A stretch of 64,000 nucleotides of DNA from Cyclobacteriaceae bacterium (lineage in GTDB: Bacteria > Bacteroidota > Bacteroidia > Cytophagales > Cyclobacteriaceae), in assembly GCA_020436125.1 (NCBI GenBank), contig JAGQYK010000014.1, forward strand, positions 1 to 64,000, written 5' to 3'. The notes below the pieces were generated by a model. That model was not told the DNA's origin and searched no databases. It saw nothing but the letters and a program-made list of their open reading frames with translations. A program made the position numbers and the translations under genes. Every line of letters starts with the position of its first letter. Positions within the stretch are counted from its first letter, which is position 1. Shown piece after piece: positions 45,023 to 52,059 of the stretch.

Positions 45023-45262
45023 AATAAAAACCCACTGGACTTGGAAGGGAGTTTAGGAACCCCGGATACGACAAGTTTTGAGCTATTCTAAAAGATCGCA
45101 ACCTTCCACTGTTATCCTACACTTCGATAAATCGAAGCATGAGGTCCTGTTGTTACCAACAGGATGAGGCCTGATTTTGATAAAGAACACACTCGTTTTT
45201 GTTATTAATGTTAGGTTCCAGAAACGTGTCCCAAATCCAAGTGGGTGTTTATTGATACAAAA
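45021..45262 (-). ncRNA. Structured non-coding RNA candidate, family unknown
   Basis: About 240 nt with no gene on either strand. Nested pairings bring the two ends together: ACTTGGA (45246-45236 side) with TCCAAGT near 45045, CCC with GGG further out, GGGA with TCCC, GUUU with AAAC, and GGAACC (45219-45214) with GGTTCC (45061-45056), forming a long interrupted rod. Inside lie a hairpin of 8 bp with a GUAA (GNRA) loop at 45145-45164 and one of 7 bp at 45122-45137. The closing stem runs into a T-rich tail (GGGTTTTTATTTT), as in a terminator. A promoter-like pair stands upstream at 45269-45299. I could not match it to tmRNA, RNase P, SRP or tRNA by signature; a Bacteroidota 6S-type RNA remains possible. 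Confidence 0.6.
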
Positions 45263-45268
45263 GTAATA

Positions 45269-45299
45269 CAAAGATAGTTTACACCTCCCCTGAAATAAA
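45269..45299 (-). promoter_or_regulatory. Promoter of the ncRNA candidate
   Basis: Minus strand: TTTA at 45299-45296, a 19-nt spacer, TATCTTTG at 45276-45269. The -7 box is a full TAnnTTTG match; the upstream box has one mismatch. Confidence 0.55.
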
Positions 45300-45314
45300 T
45301 CTATTTTTATCCGC

Positions 45315-45344
45315 TTTAGATAACGACCCAATCTCCTAAATTTG
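45315..45344 (+). promoter_or_regulatory. Promoter of serC
   Basis: TTTA at 45315-45318, an 18-nt spacer, TAAATTTG at 45337-45344, a full TAnnTTTG match. The start site would fall a few bases before the ATG at 45354, giving a nearly leaderless mRNA. This divergent promoter partly faces that of the minus-strand RNA. Confidence 0.6.
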
Positions 45345-45353
45345 CGTCTGCAA

Positions 45354-46418
45354 ATGGTTAACTTTTCTCCAGGTCCTTCCCAACTCTATTTCACAGTTGA
45401 AGATCATACAAGGAACGCATTTAAACTGGGCGTGCCTTCCCTATCTCATCGTAGTCCGGCTTTCGAAGCCCTTTACCAACACACGCAGGAACAGTTGCGC
45501 GAATTACTCTCCATCCCCAAAACTCACCACATCTTCTTCACTTCTTCAGCCACAGAGATATGGGAGCGGCTGATTCAAAATTTGGTGATAGAGAAATCAG
45601 CACACTTTGTAAATGGTGCCTTCTCCGAAAAGTTTTATAAAGCGGCCCTACAACTCAACAAGCAAGCACAGGAAATTAAGGCGCAAGATGGAACTGGGTT
45701 TAGCAACCCCATAAAACTGGACGCGGAATTGATTGGAGTTACCCATAACGAAACCAGCACGGGAGTAGCATTGCCCAAATCTTTCATTTATGGTTTGAAA
45801 GAACAAAATCCAGGTGCTCTATTATGTGTCGATGCGGTCTCTTCCTTGCCCTATGTTGATTTCGATTACAGTAAGGTAGATTCAGTATACTTTTCAGTAC
45901 AAAAAGGATTTGGTTTACCTCCAGGGCTAGGTGTTTGGATCGTCAATGATGCCTGCATTGCGCGTTCAGAATCGCTGCTTGCAAAAGGATTGTCTATCGG
46001 TACGCATCATACACTTCCCTTCTACCTAAAGAACGGATTAAAAAATCAAACACCGGAAACACCTAATAGCGTAGCCATTTATGTGTTGGGTAAAGTGGCA
46101 GAAGATATGGTGAGGCGCGGCATCCATACCATTCGTAAAGAGACAGAATACAAAGCAGTGATTCTTTACAACGAACTGATGCAGCACAGTAGCCTCTCTC
46201 CTTTTGTAACCGAATCAACCTATCAATCTCCCACTGTTATTATAGCTAACTCGGGCAAGCATACAGAAACGCTCTCCAATTACCTTTTGGAAAAAGGAAT
46301 TGTAACAGGTGAAGGTTATGGTGCACACGGAGGCACACAACTTCGTTTTGCCAATTTCCCGGCTCATTCCAAGGAACAATATGAGCTTTTGGTGGACTAC
46401 ATCAAGGCATTTAATTAA
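45354..46418 (+). CDS. serC: Phosphoserine aminotransferase
   Basis: Class V PLP aminotransferase, second step of serine synthesis. 354 residues from the ATG at 45354 (NFSPGPSQLYF). Seen: PSLSHRSPAFEAL, HIFFTSSATEIWERL, VTHNETSTGVALP, CVDAVSSLPYVDFDYSKVD, and the Lys in FSVQKGFGLPPGLGVW. Conserved SerC motifs (GPxxLP, ETxxG) are present in variant form, so a general class V aminotransferase is possible; the SerB-SerA gene next door supports SerC. Confidence 0.86.
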   Translation: MVNFSPGPSQLYFTVEDHTRNAFKLGVPSLSHRSPAFEALYQHTQEQLRELLSIPKTHHIFFTSSATEIWERLIQNLVIEKSAHFVNGAFSEKFYKAALQLNKQAQEIKAQDGTGFSNPIKLDAELIGVTHNETSTGVALPKSFIYGLKEQNPGALLCVDAVSSLPYVDFDYSKVDSVYFSVQKGFGLPPGLGVWIVNDACIARSESLLAKGLSIGTHHTLPFYLKNGLKNQTPETPNSVAIYVLGKVAEDMVRRGIHTIRKETEYKAVILYNELMQHSSLSPFVTESTYQSPTVIIANSGKHTETLSNYLLEKGIVTGEGYGAHGGTQLRFANFPAHSKEQYELLVDYIKAFN

Positions 46419-46483
46419 ATTGGTTTTAAACCATTGGACTTCCAGCAAGTCTAAAACCTAACCTACGCCATCAACTACTTCTT

Positions 46484-47023
46484 TTGGAAGACAAAGAGCT
46501 ATTAGCGAAAATCAGAAACCCCGAAACCAGAAGTTACGGGTTCAACCTATTGGTAAGAGCATACCAAAAAAGGGTGTATTGGATGGTGCGCAAAATGCTC
46601 ATCGACCATGATGATTCTAATGATGTAACACAGGAGGTTTTTATCAAAATTCATAAAGCTATCGACCGGTTTCGGGAGGATGCGCAACTCTACACCTGGA
46701 TTTATCGCATTGCCACGAACGAATGCCTTTCCTTTCTCAACAAGAAAAAAAGAAGGTTCTTTCTTCCGCTGGAAGATGTCAACAAGGAGTTGAGCAACAA
46801 GATTGACGCTTCTCCGGAAATGGATGGTGACGAAATCCAAAAAAAGCTGCAAAAGGCACTGCTTACGCTACCGGACAAGCAGAGGCTTGTATTTAACATG
46901 AAATACTTTGAAGATATGACCTATGAACAGATGGCCGAAATCACAGATACCAGCGTGGGGGCCTTAAAAGCGAGTTTTCACCATGCAACAAAGAAAATTG
47001 AAGAATTTTTGACTACGCATTAA
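46484..47023 (+). CDS. ECF-type RNA polymerase sigma factor
   Basis: 179 residues. Region 2 (SYGFNLLVRAYQKRVYWMVRKML, DDSNDVTQEVFIKIHKAIDRF, YTWIYRIATNECLSFLNKKKR) and region 4 (LPDKQRLVFNMKYFEDMTYEQMAEITDTSVGALKASFHHATKKI). The start is TTG at 46484; no in-frame ATG precedes the fold. It heads a four-gene run on one strand: sigma, single-span membrane protein, Spy/CpxP-like, outer-membrane barrel. Confidence 0.93.
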   Translation: MEDKELLAKIRNPETRSYGFNLLVRAYQKRVYWMVRKMLIDHDDSNDVTQEVFIKIHKAIDRFREDAQLYTWIYRIATNECLSFLNKKKRRFFLPLEDVNKELSNKIDASPEMDGDEIQKKLQKALLTLPDKQRLVFNMKYFEDMTYEQMAEITDTSVGALKASFHHATKKIEEFLTTH

Positions 47024-47054
47024 ACTATTAAGACATTCAGCAATCCAAGATAAA

Positions 47055-47468
47055 ATGAAACTGGAAGATATACCAAAGAAAAACGTGTTTAAGGAGCCTG
47101 AGGGGTATTTTGATGAATTACCTGGGATCATCCAATCACGCATTGCAAAAGAGGAAGCAAAGCCATTGGGCATTCCGTCATTCGGACTGGTACTGCGCTA
47201 TGCGCTTCCAGTATTGGCGGTAGGCCTCGCATTGTTCTTGATCTTCAGACAAAGTGACCTGATGTCGTCCAACCCGGAAGAATTATTGGCAAGTGTAGAT
47301 ACGGAAGCACTCTCCAACTACCTTATAGAAAGTGATCTGACGACTGAAGAGCTATTGGACTATGCCGACCTCGATAGCAAAGATATTGAAGCGTTAAATG
47401 ACCAACTTCTTTACCCTGAAATGGATATTGACGTATTGGAAGAGTTCTCCACTGAAATTGAATTGTAA
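47055..47468 (+). CDS. Single-pass membrane protein, possible anti-sigma factor
   Basis: 137 residues. The N-terminal cytoplasmic stretch (KKNVFKEPEGYFDELPGIIQSRI) is a pattern found after ECF sigma genes in Bacteroidota; then one membrane helix (YALPVLAVGLALFLIF), and an acidic C-terminal part of about 65 residues. No zinc-binding anti-sigma motif (HxxxCxxC) is present. Position after the sigma gene supports an anti-sigma role but the sequence does not prove it. Confidence 0.65.
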   Translation: MKLEDIPKKNVFKEPEGYFDELPGIIQSRIAKEEAKPLGIPSFGLVLRYALPVLAVGLALFLIFRQSDLMSSNPEELLASVDTEALSNYLIESDLTTEELLDYADLDSKDIEALNDQLLYPEMDIDVLEEFSTEIEL

Positions 47469-47479
47469 AAACCATTAGG

Positions 47480-47995
47480 ATGAAAAATTTTATAAAAATT
47501 TTATTCGTGCTGTTGATAGCCTCTCCGCTATATACAATGGCGCAAGAAGAGGAAGTGACCGACCCCAAAGCCAGAGAAAAAATTGAAGCTGCGCGTATCG
47601 GACTGATCTCAGAAAGATTGGGACTGACACCTGAACAAGCTGAGCGCTTCTGGCCCGTGTACCGTGAGTTCACACAAAAGCGTGGCGAAATGATACGTGA
47701 GTTCAGGCAGGCACAGCGAGAGATTGGCCCCGACAATCAAGATCCTGAAAAGCAGAAGGAACTTGTTGAATTAGGGTTGAAGATCAAGCAGCGCCAGTTG
47801 GATTTGGAAAAAGATTACTCCGACAGGATGATGAAAGTAATCACCGCCCAACAGATCATGAACTTGCGCAACGCGGAGAAAGAATTCCAACGCATGATCA
47901 TCCGCCAATTGCAACAGCGAAGAGACCTTCAGCAGCGCAAGGAAAATTTGAGAGATCGCAATCAACAATTGAGAGATAGAAAAAATAACAACTGA
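47480..47995 (+). CDS. Spy/CpxP-like periplasmic protein
   Basis: 171 residues. Signal peptide (IKILFVLLIASPLYTMAQ), then all helical: LISERLGLTPEQAERFWPVYREFTQKRGEM with an LTxxQ-type turn, and a long, Arg- and Gln-rich C-terminal helix (MIIRQLQQRRDLQQR). This is the layout of Spy/CpxP or heavy-metal-sensor-like envelope proteins, here perhaps a chaperone or stress sensor of the sigma unit. Confidence 0.75.
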   Translation: MKNFIKILFVLLIASPLYTMAQEEEVTDPKAREKIEAARIGLISERLGLTPEQAERFWPVYREFTQKRGEMIREFRQAQREIGPDNQDPEKQKELVELGLKIKQRQLDLEKDYSDRMMKVITAQQIMNLRNAEKEFQRMIIRQLQQRRDLQQRKENLRDRNQQLRDRKNNN

Positions 47996-47997
47996 TT

Positions 47998-48924
47998 TTG
48001 AGTCGAAGCAACCTACTGCTGATCGGACTATTATCAATTTGCTCGCTCACCACCAGAGGGCAGCAAGCAGATTCGCTATTCAGTGAATTTGAAGATATGG
48101 AAGCCCTGCTTTCATTTGAAGATTCACTTTCTATCTTCAATCTGATCGATAGCCTCATGCAAGCGGAGGAGTTGGAAAGCAAATCCATGATGGCAGTGAG
48201 GTTAGGATATAACAGCAATGCCAACTCAACGGGAAGAACACTCGGCATAAGCCAATTCGGCCTTTCCCCTGGCGTATCTTATTATCATAAAAGTGGTGTG
48301 TATGCCGATGCCTCGGGATACTGGAGCAACGAATACGACCCCAGCTATTACCTCACCATTCTATCTGCTGGTTACATTGGCGTTATTTCTCCAAAGTGGT
48401 CTTTCCTCGGAGAGTATAGTCGGTACCTTTACACTGATTTGGGAGAGGGTGTAATCGTGAGTTATTCCAATAGCGCGAGTCTCTCCAATTTTATCGATGT
48501 GAAGCCACTCACCTTCCGTTTGGATTACACGCTGTTGTTTGGTGAAAAAACAGGGCACCGCATTATGCCCGGTGTAATGCTCAACCTGGAAAAGAGAAAC
48601 TGGAAGAACGTTGATAGGATTTTGTTTTACCCTTCTTTCAATTTACTACTAGGCACAGAACAATACAGCATACCTATTGCCAAAACCCTAGCTGGAGCAT
48701 TAATCAGGAGACAACTTGGGCTCCCGCAATATAATGAGGGTGCCGACTTTGGCGTGATGAATTATTCATTCACAGCTCCACTAAGCATGAATATTAAAGA
48801 TTGGAATTTTTTGCTCTCCTATTCTTACAACATTCCCAAGCTCCTCTCTCACGAAGAAGATCCCGATTTAAACAATAGTGGTTTTATTGCCGCCAGTATT
48901 TCGAAGTATATTCGGTTTAAATAA
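47998..48924 (+). CDS. Predicted outer-membrane beta-barrel protein
   Basis: 308 residues; the start is TTG at 47998, 3 bp after the previous stop (SRSNLLLIGLLSICSLTTRGQQ makes a signal peptide). An acidic stretch (SEFEDMEALLSFEDSLSIFN) precedes alternating strands (VRLGYNSNANSTGRTLGI, GVSYYHKSGVYADASGYW, YSRYLYTDLGEG), ending in ISKYIRFK. No family was recognised. It completes the sigma cluster and may be its output. Confidence 0.7.
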   Translation: MSRSNLLLIGLLSICSLTTRGQQADSLFSEFEDMEALLSFEDSLSIFNLIDSLMQAEELESKSMMAVRLGYNSNANSTGRTLGISQFGLSPGVSYYHKSGVYADASGYWSNEYDPSYYLTILSAGYIGVISPKWSFLGEYSRYLYTDLGEGVIVSYSNSASLSNFIDVKPLTFRLDYTLLFGEKTGHRIMPGVMLNLEKRNWKNVDRILFYPSFNLLLGTEQYSIPIAKTLAGALIRRQLGLPQYNEGADFGVMNYSFTAPLSMNIKDWNFLLSYSYNIPKLLSHEEDPDLNNSGFIAASISKYIRFK

Positions 48925-48990
48925 CATTGAAACACCAATTGTCCGTAATTTTTATCTTAGCATATCGAAAGGATAAAAGGCATCACTCCT

Positions 48991-49566
48991 ATGGTTAACT
49001 CTTTTTTTGATCATCTCAACAAATACATCAAAATAGATAAGCATGATTTTGAAAAAATAATCTCCTATTTCCAAGTGCTGGATGTAAGTAAAAAAGAAGT
49101 CCTCATGGAAGCAGGGAGTTTGTGCAACTACAATTTTATGGTACTCAATGGATGCCTTCATATGTATTACATCAATGACAAAGGCACGGAAAAAACGATT
49201 CAGTTTGCCCTTGAAAACTGGTGGATAACAGATCAGCTGGCCTACCATCACCACCGAAAAACAGAATTCTTTATTCAGGCCATAGAGCCCGGTCAGGTGG
49301 TTAAAATCAGCCGGGAGAAGGAAGATCAACTGCTGTCAGACTTCCCTATTCTGGAGGGCTATTTCAGACACATCTATCAGATTGCCTATGGCGCCTCTAT
49401 TATGAGAACCAAATACCTGTTTGATAATTCCAAAGAAGAAATGTTTTTAAGCTTCAGTGAGCAGTTTCCAGAGTTTGTTCAGCGCGTGCCTCAATATCAG
49501 CTTGCCTCTTACCTTGGTCTTACACCGGAATATGTCAGCGAAATCAGAAAAAAAAGACGTTCTTAA
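48991..49566 (+). CDS. Crp/Fnr family transcriptional regulator
   Basis: 191 residues. A cyclic-nucleotide-binding-like beta roll (KKEVLMEAGSLCNYNFMVLNGCLHMYY, GTEKTIQFALENWWITD) and a C-terminal helix-turn-helix (VPQYQLASYLGLTPEYVSEIRKKRR). No cysteines for a Fe-S cluster in Fnr positions, and cAMP-contact residues are not conserved, as is common for this Bacteroidota group. It probably controls the AhpD-like gene downstream. Confidence 0.9.
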   Translation: MVNSFFDHLNKYIKIDKHDFEKIISYFQVLDVSKKEVLMEAGSLCNYNFMVLNGCLHMYYINDKGTEKTIQFALENWWITDQLAYHHHRKTEFFIQAIEPGQVVKISREKEDQLLSDFPILEGYFRHIYQIAYGASIMRTKYLFDNSKEEMFLSFSEQFPEFVQRVPQYQLASYLGLTPEYVSEIRKKRRS

Positions 49567-49630
49567 ACCAGCTTAACTTTTTTCAGGAGATCTTCAGCAA
49601 ATTTTGTGTAAAACAAAAAACGAAAGACAA

Positions 49631-50074
49631 ATGAAAAAAAGAATTCAAATCAAACAGGTGGAACCGGATGCTTACAAGGGAATGTTTGCGTTGGAAAGTT
49701 ATTTGAACAAAGGTAAATTCAGCAGCATACACAAAGAGTTGATTAAAATAAGAGCCTCTCAAATAAATGGCTGCGCCTTTTGTATTGACATGCACACCAA
49801 AGAGGCTTTGAAGAAGGGAGAAACACTTCAACGTATATTCCTTTTAAATGCATGGAATGAAACTGATCTTTTTTCTGAAGAAGAAAAAGTACTCTTAAAA
49901 ATGACAGAAGAAGTTACCTTAATTCATAAGGGCGGACTATCTTCGGATACGTATAATAAGGCATTATCCCTTTTCGGTGAAAACTATTTATCACAAATAA
50001 TTATGGCAGTGGTAGCAATTAATGCGTGGAACAGAATATCGATTAGCACGAACAAACCCATACCCGAGGAATAA
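49631..50074 (+). CDS. Carboxymuconolactone decarboxylase/AhpD-like protein
   Basis: 147 residues from the ATG at 49631 (the frame is open to a TTG at 49604). AhpD core: HKELIKIRASQINGCAFCIDMHTKEALKKG, with the CxxC redox pair and the following His. EEEKVLLKMTEEVT and IIMAVVAINAWNRI are typical of the family. Expected role: peroxidase or hydroperoxide reduction. It lies 65 bp after the Crp-like gene, a frequent pairing. Confidence 0.92.
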   Translation: MKKRIQIKQVEPDAYKGMFALESYLNKGKFSSIHKELIKIRASQINGCAFCIDMHTKEALKKGETLQRIFLLNAWNETDLFSEEEKVLLKMTEEVTLIHKGGLSSDTYNKALSLFGENYLSQIIMAVVAINAWNRISISTNKPIPEE

Positions 50075-50087
50075 TAAATAATCAATC

Positions 50088-50576
50088 TTGACAATTCACA
50101 AGTTCAAAGCTGAAATAGCACTTATAGGCATTAACCCTTTTGTATTTGTTCCAGAAGATATTCTGCAGCTCCTCTTTGAAGAAGCCAATAAAACAAAAGG
50201 CCCCATTCCCATAGAAGGTACAGTAAACAAACAACCCTATCAACAAACGCTTGTGAAATTTCAGGGAGCATGGAGACTGTATATCAATACCAGTATGCTC
50301 AAAAATTCACCTCAACGAATTGGTGAAACTGTGACCATAACAATTCAATTCGATTCCTCTAATCGCACGATAGCACCCCACCCTAAATGGGTGGATGCGC
50401 TGAACAGGAACAAAAAAGCAAAAGCCATATATGATCAACTTACCCCATCTTTAAAAAAAGAAATCGTGAGGTATATCTCCTTTCTTAAGACTGAAGCAAG
50501 TGTGGACAAGAATGTTGTTAAGGCAATCAACTTTCTATTAGGGAAAGGAAGTTTCATTGGAAGAGAAAAGCCTTAA
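50088..50576 (+). CDS. DUF1905 / YdeI-type domain protein
   Basis: 162 residues. Residues 1-95 match DUF1905 (KAEIALIGINPFVFVP, IEGTVNKQPYQQTLVKFQGAWRLYINTSMLKNS, IGETVTITIQFD), residues ~105-160 the YdeI/OmpD-associated C-terminal helical part (LNRNKKAKAIYDQLTPSLKKEIVRYI). The start is TTG at 50088; no ATG is at hand. Role unknown. 13 bp after the AhpD-like gene, so probably the same operon. Confidence 0.8.
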   Translation: MTIHKFKAEIALIGINPFVFVPEDILQLLFEEANKTKGPIPIEGTVNKQPYQQTLVKFQGAWRLYINTSMLKNSPQRIGETVTITIQFDSSNRTIAPHPKWVDALNRNKKAKAIYDQLTPSLKKEIVRYISFLKTEASVDKNVVKAINFLLGKGSFIGREKP

Positions 50577-50655
50577 CAAAACTGAATTTGCATAACCAGT
50601 ATCTTTCTCTCCAGAAATAGACTATCTTTTCACCAGGTTTTACCCACTGTACCGC

Positions 50656-51555
50656 ATGATTACTGTCCTAAAAGAAAAGGTTGAAAATGATTACGAGTGG
50701 ATCGATATCACCAATCCAGGTAAGGAGGAGCTCAACGAAGTAGCTACCAAATATGACTTACACAAAGCGTTAGTAGAAGACTCCTTACAACCAGAGCACC
50801 TTCCCAAATTCGAAATGGTAGCCGATACTCAATTCATCATTCTTCGATTGTACGGAAGCAATGTAAATATAGAAGCAGACACTGTACAAGAGGTTACAGA
50901 CAAAATCGCTATATTCTTTGGCCCTCATTTTTTGATTACCATCCACAGACGAGAATACCCTTTTTTGAATGAAATAAAGAGTCGGTACGTAGACACAGGC
51001 AAGTGCAGTACTCCCTATCAATTGTTGTTTAGGATTGCTCATGCAGCCATTGCTACTTACAACAAACCCATAGCCAATCTTGCACAGGAGCTGGACTTCT
51101 ATGAACCAAAAATATTCATGCAGGAAAAAACACCTTCCTTATTAAAGAACCTGTACTACATCAAAAGGAAAGCTTCCGTGATGGACTTCATTTTTGATTT
51201 GTCACGACCTATCATTGATAACTTAAAAGGAAAAATTGCATCTACTCACTATAATCAACTCAAAGATGAAATACTAGGTCTGCAAACCAGTGCAAGACAT
51301 GTCGTAGACAACGTAGCCAACTTACTGAACGTTTACATCTCCCTTTCATCACAACGCACCAATGAAGTGGTAAGGGTACTTACAGTGTTCTCTGTATTCT
51401 TCATGCCCCTCACCTTTATAGTAGGCATCTACGGGATGAACTTTGATTTCATGCCCGAGCTTCGTTGGCCCTTCGGCTACCTTTACGCAATGGGATTGAT
51501 GGTATTCGTTACTTTTATTATTTACCTGTGGTTTAGAAAAAAGGGCTGGTTGTAA
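50656..51555 (+). CDS. corA: CorA-type magnesium/cobalt transporter
   Basis: 299 residues. Large cytoplasmic N-terminal domain with long helices, then two membrane helices; the pore motif GMNFDF sits after the first (FMPLTFIVGIYGMNFDFMPELRWPFGY), as required. The C-terminal end FRKKGWL is basic. Imports Mg2+ in pentamers. Confidence 0.93.
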   Translation: MITVLKEKVENDYEWIDITNPGKEELNEVATKYDLHKALVEDSLQPEHLPKFEMVADTQFIILRLYGSNVNIEADTVQEVTDKIAIFFGPHFLITIHRREYPFLNEIKSRYVDTGKCSTPYQLLFRIAHAAIATYNKPIANLAQELDFYEPKIFMQEKTPSLLKNLYYIKRKASVMDFIFDLSRPIIDNLKGKIASTHYNQLKDEILGLQTSARHVVDNVANLLNVYISLSSQRTNEVVRVLTVFSVFFMPLTFIVGIYGMNFDFMPELRWPFGYLYAMGLMVFVTFIIYLWFRKKGWL

Positions 51556-51621
51556 AGGCCCCAATAAACAGGAACATTATTTCCAAAATAGCAGTTGTAT
51601 CATCTAACCATACACTGAGAC

Positions 51622-51999
51622 ATGAATCTGGAAAACAACAAGAACAACGCTATGGCCTTTTACAAAATGGCCTATGAAGGTAATCCTGTTGAAGCGATTA
51701 AGAAATATGTAGGTAGTGATTATATTCAACACAACCCTTCCGTTGCCAATGGCACCCAGGGATTCATCGACTATTTCGAAAAAATGCAAAAAGAGTATCC
51801 CAAAAAATCCATCGCGTTTGTGCGCTGCATTGCCGAAGGCGATTTGGTAGCTCTTCACATCCATCAAACATGGCCCGGCAATGATGAATACGTGACCATG
51901 GATTTTTTTAGATTTGATGACAATGGAAAGATTTGTGAGCACTGGGATGCTATCCAACAGATTCCGAAAGTTTCAGCCAATCCGAATAAAATGTACTGA
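51622..51999 (+). CDS. SnoaL/NTF2-like protein
   Basis: 125 residues, single SnoaL-like fold: SDYIQHNPSVANGTQGFIDYF, YVTMDFFRFDDNGKICEHWDAIQQIP. This is the group of predicted ester cyclases or steroid-isomerase-like proteins, common in soil and marine bacteria. No substrate can be assigned. Confidence 0.85.
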   Translation: MNLENNKNNAMAFYKMAYEGNPVEAIKKYVGSDYIQHNPSVANGTQGFIDYFEKMQKEYPKKSIAFVRCIAEGDLVALHIHQTWPGNDEYVTMDFFRFDDNGKICEHWDAIQQIPKVSANPNKMY

Positions 52000-52059
52000 T
52001 CCATAGCACATTTAAAATAAATTATTTTACATAACGTTATTATAACTTTCGGCCACAAA

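Noticed and set aside
45021..45262. tmRNA, SRP RNA or RNase P RNA identity for the structured region
   Set aside because: No tag-peptide frame, no GGAAGG-type SRP domain IV loop, and no conserved RNase P core words were seen on either strand.
45083..45331. An 82-residue ORF on the minus strand between the channel gene and serC
   Set aside because: No recognisable domain, odd composition, and it lies across the paired segments of the structured RNA, which explains the sequence better.
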